Below, piece after piece: positions 32,500-44,383 of a stretch of 64,000 nt of DNA (positions within the stretch are counted from its first letter, which is position 1; each line of letters starts with the position of its first letter). Location of the stretch: positions 122,272,162 through 122,336,161 of the forward strand of contig NC_081824.1 of assembly GCF_030867095.1 (NCBI RefSeq). The letters run 5' to 3'. Source of the DNA: Alligator mississippiensis. Its lineage: Eukaryota > Chordata > Crocodylia > Alligatoridae. The translations under genes were made by a program, and so were the position numbers. The notes under the pieces were generated by a model that made no database searches, was not told where the DNA came from, and saw nothing but the letters and a program-made list of their open reading frames with translations.

Positions 32500-33900
32500 C
32501 CGTGTTTTGTAAACAATACTTGTTAGTTGTAAGTGGTAAATTTACTAAAAATGGCAAACTGTAAAGCAAACATTCAGTTTGTGAAAGTCAAGCAAACCAC
32601 AAGGCCAGCAGAATTATCAAAGAATAAACCTCATTCCTCTAATATAAATGTTCAGTTAACTTACCTAAAAAATAGACTAAAAATGAAAATATAATCTGTT
32701 CAGAATATATGAAAAGGGCAACACTATCAAACAGCTTTCAGCTGTTTGCACACCATTTGCAACCATTAAGGGATGTTACTTGGAACTTCTGGACCTCATT
32801 ATGGCTCATTACGTTGTCACTTGGAGCACCTTGCCTTTAAATGAAGACTGAAATTGACAGGTCCTGGGCAATTTCAGGCTGTTAATAGTACATCAATGAC
32901 AATGGCTGAGGTGGACTAGTAAGTTTAACTATTCATCCCTGTCTAGCCTGTTGTCTATTTCTTACATTATTATGAGTTTTTGGACTCAGTTGAGAGAAGG
33001 TATCAATTCTGCTGAATTCTGATAAAGCTAAAGGAACTTATCAGAAAATTGACTAAATGAAAGAAAATGTTGACTAAATGAAAAACTCATTTTAAGTATG
33101 TTTTAAGAATTTCCTGCTACACCAACAAAGGCAGTATAAAATAACGTAAGGGAAAAAGCCAACTCTAATTTATTAGCTGCATGAGGATAGGATTAAGATA
33201 AAGGTGGGATTAAGTCTGATCCATGAGGGTATTCAGTCAATGGAAGTGTGACCACACTGACACAGTAATGCTCCTGGTAGATAATAATATCATTGAGCAT
33301 TGGGATCTAAGCAATGTCATGCTTGATCACAGTAGATGTGCAAACTGTCATACCAGGCATGTGGAATACAGGGCAAGGCAGGAAACATGCTGGGCAGGTT
33401 GAACTTCTTTGTATCTGCTTTGCCATTTTGTGGTGCCATAACTTGGTTGAATATGTAGCATGTTACAATTAATTGCACAATTAACATGTTACTTCTGCAA
33501 TAAATGGGATGCCTGCTATGGCCTAAAAGCCATATGTTTTACTCCTCCCTGTGGCAACTGGAAGAAACTTACCTTTGTAAGCCAACATGAATAAGGTGGC
33601 TAAAAAGAAGCATCAATAAAAACTACCAGATCCACAAAAGGACATTAGGTCCCTTTGTCCTGGAGTAAGATTCGCTTATCCTAATTAAGTGTATACTTGT
33701 ATGGCTATATTGCTGTCTAGCACTGCTCCCAGACTCTCCCTTTATCCCAGCTGACTGATCATCCATATTACAAATTCCTTAACTCAGCTCTCACAGTCAT
33801 AGTCCCCTTTGTTCCAACAAGAAAATGTCTGAGCATCAAGGTACCAGGATCAAAATGCCCTTAAACTGAAGTCCCTGAAATGTGTTCCTAATTGACAGAT
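32500..33900. other. AT-rich intergenic DNA, no gene seen
   Basis: No frame over about 60 codons, no recognised repeat. Confidence 0.55.
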
Positions 33901-33904
33901 GCAC

Positions 33905-34125
33905 TCTGGGTGTGTCTACACATGCATTTTAATGTGCAGTTGCCTATTTTACTGTGCATTAGATCTTCACAACAAAAACTGTACTAATACACTAATGTGC
34001 AGTAAAATTAGGCTAATGTGCATTAAGTATTAGTAAAAAAGTGTGGGCTTTCACTACTGTGCATTAGGGCAGTCCTAATGTGTCTTTAGTTAGTACCTCA
34101 CATCAGAGGGCACGTGTACACACCA
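33905..34125. mobile_element. Palindromic MITE-like element (element 6)
   Basis: Left end CTGGGTGTGTCTACACATGC, right end GGGCACGTGTACACACC. The interior is built from CTAATGTGCA / TGCACATTAG type inverted phrases (AATGTGCAGTAAAAT and variants). About 220 bp, non-coding. Confidence 0.5.
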
Positions 34126-34533
34126 AGGCATTTAATTCTCATGAACTTAAAAAGGATTAAAAAAATAAAACTTGTTAATTTTGGCACATCAGGTTTGTGT
34201 TTGCACACATAGGGCTTTCAAACTAATTGAGCCCAGTGTGCAATTCCCCCTAAATTCCAGCAGGGGGAGCCAGACACCAATCTACCCTGGTGCTGACTTT
34301 CCTAATGAATTACAGGAGCAGATGCATGTTCACCAGTAAACCAGTAAGTAATACCCCAGTATTACTAATCCCCTCTCTCCACAGTACCCACCCCTTGCCG
34401 GAAGCCTCATGCTAAGCCCCCTCCCTGCACCTGCCAAGCCACAGTCACCCCAAAACCCTGCCACTTGCACCCCACTAGGCTCCGTCTGGTCTCCAGCAGG
34501 TGACCCTGTGGCGGGAATACATATGAATATTTA

Positions 34534-34536
<3 letters not shown>

Positions 34537-34583
<47 letters not shown>

Positions 34584-34831
34584 CCAAAACAGATGTGTAC
34601 CACACACACACACAAATAAAGATATAGATATAGATATAGATATAGATATAGATAATATGCGTTCATGGCACACATCTGTTTTGGCAACATGCCAGCATCC
34701 ACCCTGCCGCCAACACCAACAGCCACAATCACCAACAGTGATGTGGAGGAGGATTAGGAGTTGGGGCAGCAGCTGCTCCTCGCACCACATAAAATTGTAT
34801 ATTTCTGATATGATATATATCATGAAAAAAA

Positions 34832-34888
<57 letters not shown>

Positions 34889-34890
34889 GC
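34537..34890. repeat. (AT)n, (CA)n and (GATATA)n microsatellites around an inverted repeat
   Basis: (AT)n at 34538-34579 and 34836-34885, (CA)n at 34600-34613, GATATA repeats at 34618-34654. Between them a perfect 19-base inverted repeat lies at 34580-34598 and 34670-34688. The frames read across these blocks, rich in IY or SI dipeptides, are not genes. Confidence 0.9.
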
Positions 34891-35031
34891 CCCCCACATA
34901 TCCCCTTCCCCAATCTTTCCATGTGTAGATACGGATACATGTCAGCATCACAGCACCTTGACAAACAATAAAGTTGCAATTAACAGAGACCGTTTCTTTA
35001 CTCAAAAAAGCATTCTTTGCAGTTATAGAAG

Positions 35032-35203
35032 TGGTCAAGAAGTGGCTGGATACCTCCTTCCTTGGAGGTATTTAAGAGGAGATTGGACAAACACCTGACT
35101 GGGGTCATCTGATCCCAGCACTCTTTCCTACCCAGGGCAAGTGGTCTGACTCAATGATCTAATAGGTCCTTTCTGACCCTAAAAATCTATTAAATCTATG
35201 ATA
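35032..35203 (+). mobile_element. CR1 LINE, short 3' fragment (copy E)
   Basis: Plus strand, about 170 bp: GGAGGTATTTAAGAGGAGATTGG, then CTGGGGTCATCTGATCCCAGCACTC and a tail AATCTATTAAATCTATG. It is the diverged 3' end of the subfamily seen in copies A and B. Confidence 0.8.
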
Positions 35204-35209
35204 CAGCAG

Positions 35210-36690
35210 ACACCTGTAGGAGGATTTTGGTTCTCCCAACAACCTAGGCAAGCGACCCGCCCCCCTCCCCCCCCAAGAACCAGAGGACTCATGCATGCTG
35301 CTTATACCACTCACTTCCCACCCCAGCCCTGCCTGATTGTGAGGAGCTGAGGGCTACTTACTTACCAGGAATGCCTCCCTGGCCAGGAGCTCCCAACCCA
35401 ACCAGAACGGGACCTCCGCGCTGCGACCCAGTCTTATCACCTCGGCAGGTGAGGTGGATTGGGGCAAATCCACAGCCGGGGCAATATCCGGGGGTCAGGG
35501 GCAGACCTAGGGAGTGGGGACAAAGAAGGAACCCTCAAGAGGATGGAGGCTGGGAGCGCCTCATGGTAGATTGATGCCCGGGAGCTGGGTAAGCACCCAA
35601 TCAGGCTCCAAGGTGTGGAAGAACCCCATTAAAGACAGGGAAAATGAGGGCAGAGAGAAGAAAGAAAAGGAAGCCAAGGAGGGCAGATGCTCTGGAGCCA
35701 GGGATGCCGGTTATTTTGTTTGTTTAGAGATATTAATCAAGTGCTGCTGGCTGCCGAGTACCCTAGGTGCAGCAGCTGCAGGAAAGAAGATTGTTAAGCG
35801 AAGGGTGAAAGACCCAGGACGAAGAAAATGAAACCCAGCCTCTCCAAGGGCCCCACAGCCTAGATCCAAGGGAAAAAGAAGCCAGGGTTGGCGGAAGAAA
35901 GAGGATAGGGAAAGCAGCGGCCTCTCATGGTTTACCTTTACAATTTTGTTAAAGTTTTTTTTTTTTTGCTTGTTAAGTGGCTGCACACCACCAATCAAAC
36001 CCGGCCTGGTCCCAAGCCTAGAGGGGAAAAGCCTTGTAACAAGCCCAAGGGATGATTGGGACTTGCTTCCCAGGGAGCCAAGATCTCCCAAATGTTTTAA
36101 TGCTAAAAATAAAAAAAAGGAAAGGAAAGAACCTCTCCAGCATAGTTATTTAGCTACTTTCCCTGTTTGCAGCCTCGGGAACTGGGGCGGGAACTGGCAG
36201 TCAGCTGCAGTGGAGGTGGGTAGTCACCACCTCCCTTTCATTAACATCTCCAAAAATTAAAAGAAAGATCAAGGTCAAGGCAGGCAGGAAGAGAGAGAGC
36301 GTAGGAACCCCCACTTAGACTGACCAAAGGTTGTGAGCACCCCTGAGCAGCCAGTGAATGTCCATCGGACGTAAGGGCACATGCCCATATCCGGTGACTA
36401 CCTGACACTGACCTCCTCCCTCCCCCAAGCCAATGAGAGGTTTAATTAACCCTTCACAGGACATGACTCAGGCTGGCTAGGTGGCTAGGTGGTATCGTGT
36501 AATGAGCTGTGTTCCCCCCTCCCCCTTGGACCAATTCCAGTCTGCAAACATTAACCCCCTACCCCAGTCCACCCCAGCCCACCTCCCCCCATCCTCCACC
36601 CCCTGTCCGCTCCTCCCCACCCACCTCTGTACACAGACATGGATGGTTTATGTGGTAAATAGGCAAAAAAATATTTTACTCAGGAACAAC
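35210..36690. other. GC-rich DNA, possible old retroelement, no gene assigned
   Basis: A moderately GC-rich block with no recognisable protein. Short frames (for example 35514-35831) are lysine- and glutamate-rich by composition. The compact, purine-rich style suggests an old LTR element, but I see no paired ends. Confidence 0.3.
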
Positions 36691-36699
36691 CATTGCTAG

Positions 36700-38130
36700 T
36701 TGTTGGCAGCATCCATAAAATGTGTCGCCAGGCAATCCAATACAAGGGCCACCCAACCAGCTTCTTCCTGTGGATATGGCCTTGGTCCATACGCTACTGC
36801 CCACCCACATCTTTGTCTAGCCGCTGCTGCTGCTGCCTCTTACACTTCATCAGTCCACGACTGGCTGAAAACCTCTCCCCATGTCCCACAGATGTTGTGC
36901 AGCATGCAGGTTGCTGCTATAAGGCTGTGATGTTTTCTGGCTCCAGTTTGAGCCTGCAGTTAAGCACCCACCACTGTGCTTTCAGTTAGCCAAAGGCACA
37001 TTCAACAGCCACCCTGCATTTGTTCAGATAGTGGTTGAAATCCATCTACTGTGGATCCATAACATGCCCTCCATAAGACTTGATGAGCCAAGGCTTGAGA
37101 GGATAAGCAGCATCTGCTATTATAAGTGGGGGAATAGCAACACCACAGGTCACTGTCTTGGGGACTCTGGTGTCCTTTCTCCATGAGACCAGGCAGTGGG
37201 GAGTTTCTGAACATGTGTGTGTCATGTGCGCTGCCAGCCCACCTCGTATAAATGTTCATGAACCAGCCCCAGTGGTCTACCACATTTTGTAGGATCACCA
37301 AGGCAAATCCTTTCCTGTTGGTGAACGAAGGAGATTGCACTGGGATGTGAGTGCTGTCTAAAGCCCCCACACAGTTAGGGAACCCCATGACATTGAAACC
37401 ATCCGTGACTTCCTGAGGATTCCTGAAGCAAATAAAGTTGTTTGTTGTAATGTCCTGCAGCAGCTGGCATACTTCATGAGTTGCCAGGCTGGCTGTGCAG
37501 GGAGCTACGCCAAGCTGGTTTGCAATGTAGCAGAGGCTGGATGGGGTGCCCAGTTTCATGATGGCTGTGGCCACTCTCTTGTCCAGTGCAATGGACCAAT
37601 GCATATTAGTGTCCTGCCTCAGAATTTATGGCCCAGCATTGAGACAATATGATTAAACATCCTGGTCATTTGTAACATCTCCAGCCAGTGCTGATCATTC
37701 CAAGTGGTCAGCACTATTCACTCCCACTAGTCTGAGCAGCTCTCATGGGCCCAGACCCTACGATTGCTGCTCCTAAGGTTCATCCACAGAGCCCTGACAC
37801 CTTCCACTTCTCATGTGCTTCTTGGCTATCCCACTCCACCACATACCTATGTGCCCTTTTTCATAAGGTGCTTCAACGTGCAAGCATCTCCTCATTGCAA
37901 GCATTGAGAAAGAGGATGAATGTGTATGCTGCCATCATTAGCTGCAGCTGTATCTGTTGTATTAAGTCCAAGGCCAACAGCAGGGTAATTAGCAACTCCT
38001 CCTCACCCATGTCATCCAGATTCTCCATTCCAGAATCTTCACTCAGTTCTGGGCATTGGTGCAGCAGAGCCTTTCCCCATTACTGTGTTTGGTGGGGGGG
38101 GGGTGCTGGTGTTTACCATGGTGAACAACT
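36700..38130 (-). pseudogene. Harbinger (PIF) transposase relic
   Basis: The best frame is 37002-37604 (200 codons, minus strand). It contains GFPNCVGALDSTHIPVQSPS with the first catalytic aspartate, NRKGFALVILQNVVDH, and RWAGSAHDTHMFRNSPL with the second, the hallmark blocks of the HARBI1-type DDE nuclease. The C-terminal part continues in another frame at 36700-37000 (LKAQWWVLNCRLKLEP-like block). The N-terminal part, with WNDQHWLEMLQMTRMFNHIVSMLG, continues at 37605-37710, again out of frame. At least two frameshifts and in-frame stops are therefore present, including a G-run at 38093-38103. It would have cut and pasted the element together with the Myb-like partner at 39.7-40.3 kb. Confidence 0.85.
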
Positions 38131-39635
38131 GTGAACTGTGTTGGTGTTAAATCAGCTGGTGATTTAATTGTGTTGTTTACTATGGTGAACATTTATCCTG
38201 GCTTCAGGATAAATGCTTATACTATTATCAATGGATAGCCACACCTGAGAACAATCTACCCAGAACATGAAGCATAGTTGTTGGGTGTGCCTCCTCATTC
38301 TCTGGTTACTGATCTCATCCAAAAAAAGTCATGACCTGCAATAACACTCCTGGCTAAAAAAATCAACGTCCTCTCAAAAAAAAAAAATTTGACCTGTTAG
38401 GTCAGGCTTAGCATGTAAAGTTAAAAGTGATGTTTTGGATGCACAGGATTTCATCCTTTTGAAACTTGTGTTCACTCTTACTGCATCCTAGTAACCATAG
38501 TGAAAAAATTACATACCCTGAGATAAGGGAAAAGTTATAAGGGAAAAGTTCTGATGGATCAAGTCTGGTGAAGACAACTGTCATGAAACTAGGCTTCCAA
38601 AGACTTCTAATTCTGCAATCAGAGAGAGACAAATCTGGCATATTGCTCTTGTGTTAATGTAGGACCAGACAAAGCCTTGACAACCCTCAGTACAGAATGC
38701 TTGTTTACAAATATGTCCAAATGAGCCAGTCAGAATCAGGTGAATACTTTTGCAAGGACAGCAAAAAGAGTCCGTTGCTTCTGTAGTTGCAGAAAGAAAA
38801 AACTTGGTGCTGCCAGCTTAAGAAACAATTGCATATGAAGCCACAGCTGTCTTCTATGATATATTGACCATTGCAAACCCCCCCACCCCAAATATTCTAG
38901 GTTGAGAAGCATCAGCTGCTGATTTATATTTAATATTTGAGGAAGCATGTCTATTCTGTTAGGTATATTTGCAATAAAAGGAATTTTTTCCTATGAAGGT
39001 GAAGCAAGGGAATGTGGTCAGGTGGCAAAATAAACGAATACTACCTATGTACTTCAGCGGTGTGTTTTTAGGTGTGCAGATATCTGTGTTTTGTTTTCTA
39101 TTATTTTTATTTGTGCTGCCAGGCAATAAGGAGGGATGGACAGCACATAATATGCCACATATGCTGCCACATATTATGGTGCCATATTATGCTGCCAGGC
39201 ATAATTACGCTACCCTTCCCCCACAGAAACATGGGTGTGTGATGGACAGGACTATGTCTCAATAGGTAACATAATAGCACCTCTCAAAAGGGTGCTCATT
39301 TGGCCCTGATTCTGTGGGACTGTGAGGCTAGGGGAAGACAGGCACAGACACAAGTGGGTGTTATCTATTTTAGCAAAATTATGGGACATTAACCAGTCAT
39401 CCAAATGGACAATGGGGCCCTATTTGGCCCATGCTCAAGCCCATCACCATGTCTTTGTTGGTAAATGGGATGCTCCATCACATTGCCTGTTGAGAGACAC
39501 AGGTAATACCTTCACAATTATGAGTACGTGGAATTTTCCAAACTGTTCATTCAAGGCATGTGTATATAACCAACCCACAGATTTTGCCAGTGATACTTCA
39601 TGAATCAGTCACTGCTGGCCTTGAACTGCTTCTCA

Positions 39636-40256
39636 ATGTCTCAGAAAAATAAGTCCAGCAGTATGCAGGCAATGGAGCAGGAAGCTGATACTCCCATCAC
39701 CACAACTGGACCCAGAAAGAACTGAAGGACGTAATCAACATTTGGTCAGAGCAAAAGATCATAAACCAGCTGGAAAGTAGGAGGAATAAGCCTGTGTATG
39801 CCACCATTGCAAAAAAAATTAAGGCATGTGGGCACAACTGGGGCTGGACCCAGGGCCAGAGCAAGTTCAAGGCCCTGAGATGTGTGTTTCATTGTGCCAA
39901 GGATGAAAACTCTCTGGGGCAGGGCACACAATTGCTCCTTTCTATGACCAGCTGTCCATCATTCTCTCTAAGGATGCGGGCAAGACTACCTGTCTCCAGT
40001 TGGGACCAGCTTTGTGCTGGAGAGCACACCAATGAAGGCAGCAGCTTCTGAGTGTCCTGAGTGAAAAACCATGAGCATGTTGCAGCAGTGTGGAAATTGC
40101 TCCATGGTCCTGGATGACCAGGACTCCCAACAAGAGCATACACTAACCTTGAGCAAATCATCCCCCCCAATTCCACAGACTAGCACAGATGAGGAGCAGG
40201 AGGACAATGAGGAAGAAACTGGTTCGGAAGTTCCCGAGACCCAAGAAGATGCATAA
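39636..40256 (+). pseudogene. Myb/SANT-like protein of the Harbinger element
   Basis: From 39707 to 40051 an open frame encodes NWTQKELKDVINIWSEQKI, RNKPVYATIAKKIKACGHN and TQGQSKFKALR. The spaced tryptophans and the final QGQSKFKALR helix are the Myb/SANT-like (trihelix-related) DNA-binding fold of the second Harbinger protein. The ATG at 39636 leads into another frame, so one shift precedes the domain. The next frame, 40071-40256, is acidic (EEQEDNEEETGSE), as in the linker of these proteins. A further stretch at 40852-41000 (DEDQKNQMVDNTIDFWKQLLDLM) looks like the C-terminal helix. It is divergent to the transposase at 36.7-38.1 kb, the usual two-gene layout. Confidence 0.65.
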
Positions 40257-41349
40257 CCGATGACTTGTAAATATCATGGAATGGGCCACTTGCCACTGGC
40301 AGGCACTATTTGGATTCACACAGGTTGGATGTTTGGGGAGGGAGGGGCTAATGCATGTATCTCTAGAGGTGGATCACCATGCTCTTTTGAAGGTGGATGA
40401 AGGGTATTTTTGGGGGTGGATAAAGGGTATTTCAACAGGTGCCAATCTCATTCTTTTCCTTTAATTGTTTGCAGCTAACACAGGCAGTGGCAGGCAGGGA
40501 TGTGGCTAGAAACTGGGGACTTGTAAGTTTCAGGGAATGTAAATGGTTTCCATGTGCACCACGCTTGCAGGCTTTATTTCGGTGCCTGTGGGCAGTTCCT
40601 TCACAGAAGAGGAGGAGGGTGGAAGTTTGTCACCATTCTCTTGAATGCTTGGGAAGGAAATGTGACCAAACCAGGAATACTTTTTTTCATTTGTTTACCA
40701 GCTACCATGCCCAATGCCAGCTGGGCAGATGGCTCCAAACCTCAGACCTCCAGCTCGCACTACAGCAGAGCACTCAAGGGATATATACCACAGGCAGCAA
40801 TGGCCCCTAGAGAGCATGATGGAAGCTTTGGTTGGGGCAGCATGAACCTGAGTGTCAGCTGCAGATGGCTGGCATGACAAAATCCAGGAGTCACTTCGGT
40901 GTGATGAGGACCAGAAGAACCAAATGGTGGATAACACAATTGACTTCTGGAAGCAGCTGCTAGACCTCATGGGCCAGTTTCTGGACATGGTACTAGGCTG
41001 GGCCCTGGGGAGAGGGGGGCATTGTTTACTTCAACTTTCAAGTAAATAGGGTAGGTGGATTTCATTGTCATGAAGGAAGGTGAAGGATATCCCACAGCAG
41101 GAAGGCCCAAGTGGCAGCACACAGATCCAGGGGGCACACTCCCGCCACCCCTTCCTAGCTTGGAAGTGCACGCAGCACCATAAGCTGCCCTTCCCCCTCC
41201 CTGTACCCCTGCTTCACTACTGGGCAGCTGCATCCTGTTTTACCCCTCAGCTGGGCAGTGGCCAACACTCAGCCCCACCTTGCTATGGCACTTCAAAGCA
41301 TGTAGGCTGTCTTTGCTAACTGGTGAATACTGTACAAGAGATCAGGGCA

Positions 41350-42080
41350 GGAGACCCTTCTTGGTGGTTTTCCAATAAAAATTCCTAGGCTGTCTATTCA
41401 CCCCCCACACCCCGATATTCCTTCCTTCCCTCCTATTTTCAGCTCTGATTGGTACCCTGGCTGCCACTGCCACCAGCCATAGCTGCTGCAGAAGAAAAGC
41501 AGACCAACCACATGCGAAGCTTGAGAACAATGCCTGACACCACTTCCTTGCACACATTTGTACACATTTGTTCCTTGTACACATTTGTATTGCCTCAACT
41601 GGCAATGTTTGCAGTGTCTATTGCTATTGGTATTCTTGCCTTCCTGCCTGCCTACCTCCATGGCTGAAATAAGTATTAACTTTAGATTAATAATAGTGAA
41701 AAAAATTGAGAATACTGCTGATAATTAAAAGAGAGAAGGGGCAGTGCGGCTGACTCAGGGAAGAGACCAGTGAGGGACCACAAGGAAGGAGCCAGCGGGG
41801 CGGGAGCAGTTGCCCCAGAAGAGCCTGAAGGAGTGGGACCTGCAGGCAGCAGTTGGACCCTCAGCAGCACAGCATGTGGCTGGCAGGAGAGGCTTCCTGC
41901 TGGGCTCCAGGACCCCTACGAGAGGCTGTGGCCAGTAGGAGAGGTTTCCCGCTTCAGCAAGGATCTGAGCAGCAACCTGAGAGGTTCCCAGCTCAGCTTC
42001 CAACTCCTCCAATCAGAGGCCAGACAGCTTGATGTGAGGCCAGGGCTCCTGGAAGGTCAAGACCCCTAGCAGCTGGGAGC
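41350..42080. other. Intergenic DNA, no supported gene
   Basis: GC-richer patch at 41750-42060 with short overlapping frames on both strands and no domain. Confidence 0.4.
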
Positions 42081-42084
42081 AATA

Positions 42085-42170
42085 CCAGCACTGGTGGCTG
42101 TGTGGCAGCATTTCTACCTCCCATGTGGGAAATCCAAGTTTAAGTCCCAGCTTTGGTGATTGGGGGTGAG
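42085..42170 (+). repeat. tRNA-derived SINE candidate
   Basis: TGGCTGTGTGG at 42095-42105 matches the pol III A box at 10 of 11 positions, and AGTTTAAGTCC at 42137-42147 matches the B box (GGTTCGANTCC) at 8 of 11. The spacing fits a tRNA-like head. It does not fold as a complete tRNA, so a SINE head is more likely than a tRNA gene. Confidence 0.45.
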
Positions 42171-42174
42171 TAAG

Positions 42175-44380
42175 CTAACGAGAAACGAATCTTCTAGCAA
42201 TGGAAAGGGTCCATTGTGTTTTCCCCTGCCTCCAGGTACCTAGGCCCTATATTTTCTTGTCCTTTGCCATTTTGTATTTTGTGCCTTTTTATATTTCCCC
42301 AACCAGTATTGTTTGCTCTGCTGTTTGTGTTTTATATTCTGTTAACTCTGTCTTTTGTCAATGACTGTAAGTGTCTAACCTTTGTTGAATCCTGCCCCCT
42401 TGGGACATTGTAGTGTCCACTATACCCCCTGATTATGCCTGTTATGTTCCCAGTACTGTTCCCTCATTAAAAGGTATATGGTTAAGTCCCCAGTGGTGGT
42501 CTGGCTCTGCTCTATAGGGGGAGGAGAGTCCCTACACCTCCCACAGCATTTGTGCACCTGCTTTGATCCCTTCAGTTGGAGAGGGGGTACCTTTTGGAGT
42601 ATCGCCCGGGTTACACAAACATATCTCTGGGCTTCAATTGTTAATATACTGTTATCATATTAACATCTGCTTCTTCCATGCAAATGGTTCTATGGCAAGA
42701 AAAACATTGTTTACTTGATTAACTTTTTAAGTTATTTTAATTTTGTTTCTTATCTTCATCTTGATTGCCAGCTTCTCAAAGTAACTTTTATCACATTTTA
42801 GTTTCACCACAATAAAGCATTCCTTAAAACATCTGCCAGCAGCATTGCAATGAACAGTCAGCCCTTTAAGTATATCAGCTTCCCAATGTGTGTATGAATT
42901 GCAGAGTGAATGAATAATGATTGAAAATATTATTCTTGCCATTGAGAACTCTATTGTCTACCACTCTTGACAACATGCAGCAGCTTGTGGTGTTCTGTGC
43001 TGTTTTTATTCTTAATACAGGTTGGGTGGTAGTTGCTGCCACTAGGTTTCAAGTATAAATTGTAATAAGGTCTGAACCATTCTAGCATGTCCAATATTGT
43101 CAATAATTTGGAACATCTTAAAAGCTTTTTTTATTTTCATTAATATTGCCTACCTAGCATTGAGCATATGGCACTCACACCTTTTTTTTTTTTCTTGAGG
43201 CCTCAGATCAGTCCATGTCATCTGTTTGCACAAGTTATAGTTTACTCATCATACTTAGCAAAAAGGCTTGGACATACTTAGCTTCATGTCAGCACTTTAA
43301 GGTATAGCATTGTTTCTGAGTCATAGACACAATCACAGATGGTAGAACTATTGGTGAAATCTCACCTACATTTTGACTGCTACTGACAGTTTGGGAGGAG
43401 GGGGAGAAAATGTTTGAGTTTTTGAATATCAAGAGCCTAAAGTCTATTAAATATTTGTAATGAAAAGAAAATTAACTGAAATTCAGACCTTGTTCATGAA
43501 GTATGGTCTGGATCAACCTAACAAGACCCAGGGAGGTAAAGAGTCTCATACAGGATACAGAAGAGTCACATACAGGATGCAGAAGATTGCATTTTTCCAT
43601 ATTTTTTTTGTTTTTCATTGAAACATAAGGTGAAATCCTGATCCTTTTAGTCAAATCAGTTTTTCTATTAACTTCAAAGGCAAAGGAGTCCAATCACAGA
43701 GTTGAGAGAAAGTGATGAAGAAAAAAGGGCAAAAGTGAAGGCTTCAAGGGGAAGAAGTAGAGGGCCCCAGGGCAAGATGGCTGCCTCGCAGACATTATTG
43801 TCCCTGCTGTAGCAGTGGGAAGGGGACAAGTTTAAGACAATACTCTGATAATTAGATTCCATACCTAGAAAATTATAACAAATTTTCAATATATATAATT
43901 TAATTACTGAAGGGACACCTTATAGATAGGGTCATCTTAGATTTATGTAAATATGGTGATAGTAGTGTCCAGCTGATTCCAAAATTTCTGCTTGAATTTT
44001 TACCTCATTTAAGGAAAAAAAACCCAACACTTTCTGATCAATTAATTTTTTTCCTGCAAATTTCCACTTCAGCACTTTTAGGTCTCCTGTTACAAGCCAA
44101 AAATAAATTGAAAAAAATGGTTTTGAAAACTGAAGAGAAATAATCGATGGCAAATTTCAACAAGATTTTTTTCTTTTTTTAAAAACATTCACCAAAAATA
44201 AAAGGTAACAATTTTCTAGGTGACCTGAGTATGTTTTAATCAGCACCATGTGTTGGTGTTCAACTGGGTTCAACTGTTGGTATAGGGGCTGTGACTCCTT
44301 TTCTGGTTTCCTTTCATCAGGATGTCTTTACTCTTTACTAGTCCTTTGTAGGATACTATGAGAAGCTGTGGTTGGCTTTC
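42175..44380. other. Intergenic DNA, no supported gene
   Basis: AT-rich from 42640. At 42400-42620 there is a ..CATTAAAAGGTATATGG..CGCCCGGGTTACACA patch that could be an LTR end, but nothing pairs with it. Confidence 0.4.
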
Positions 44381-44383
44381 AGT

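Larger units (their letters stand above)
36690..41350. mobile_element. Harbinger DNA transposon, decayed
   Basis: Interval spanned by the transposase relic and the Myb-like gene. I could not fix the short terminal inverted repeats or the 3-bp target duplication, so the borders are estimates. About 1.5 kb between the two genes (38130-39630) has no supported gene; it contains a small duplicated ATATGCCACATATGCTGCCACATATTATG patch near 39150-39190. Confidence 0.6.

Noticed and set aside
34475..35038. Several frames rich in IY and SI dipeptides
   Set aside because: Direct translation of (AT)n and (GATATA)n microsatellites.
42085..42170. Functional tRNA gene
   Set aside because: A and B boxes are imperfect and no full cloverleaf forms; a SINE head is more likely.
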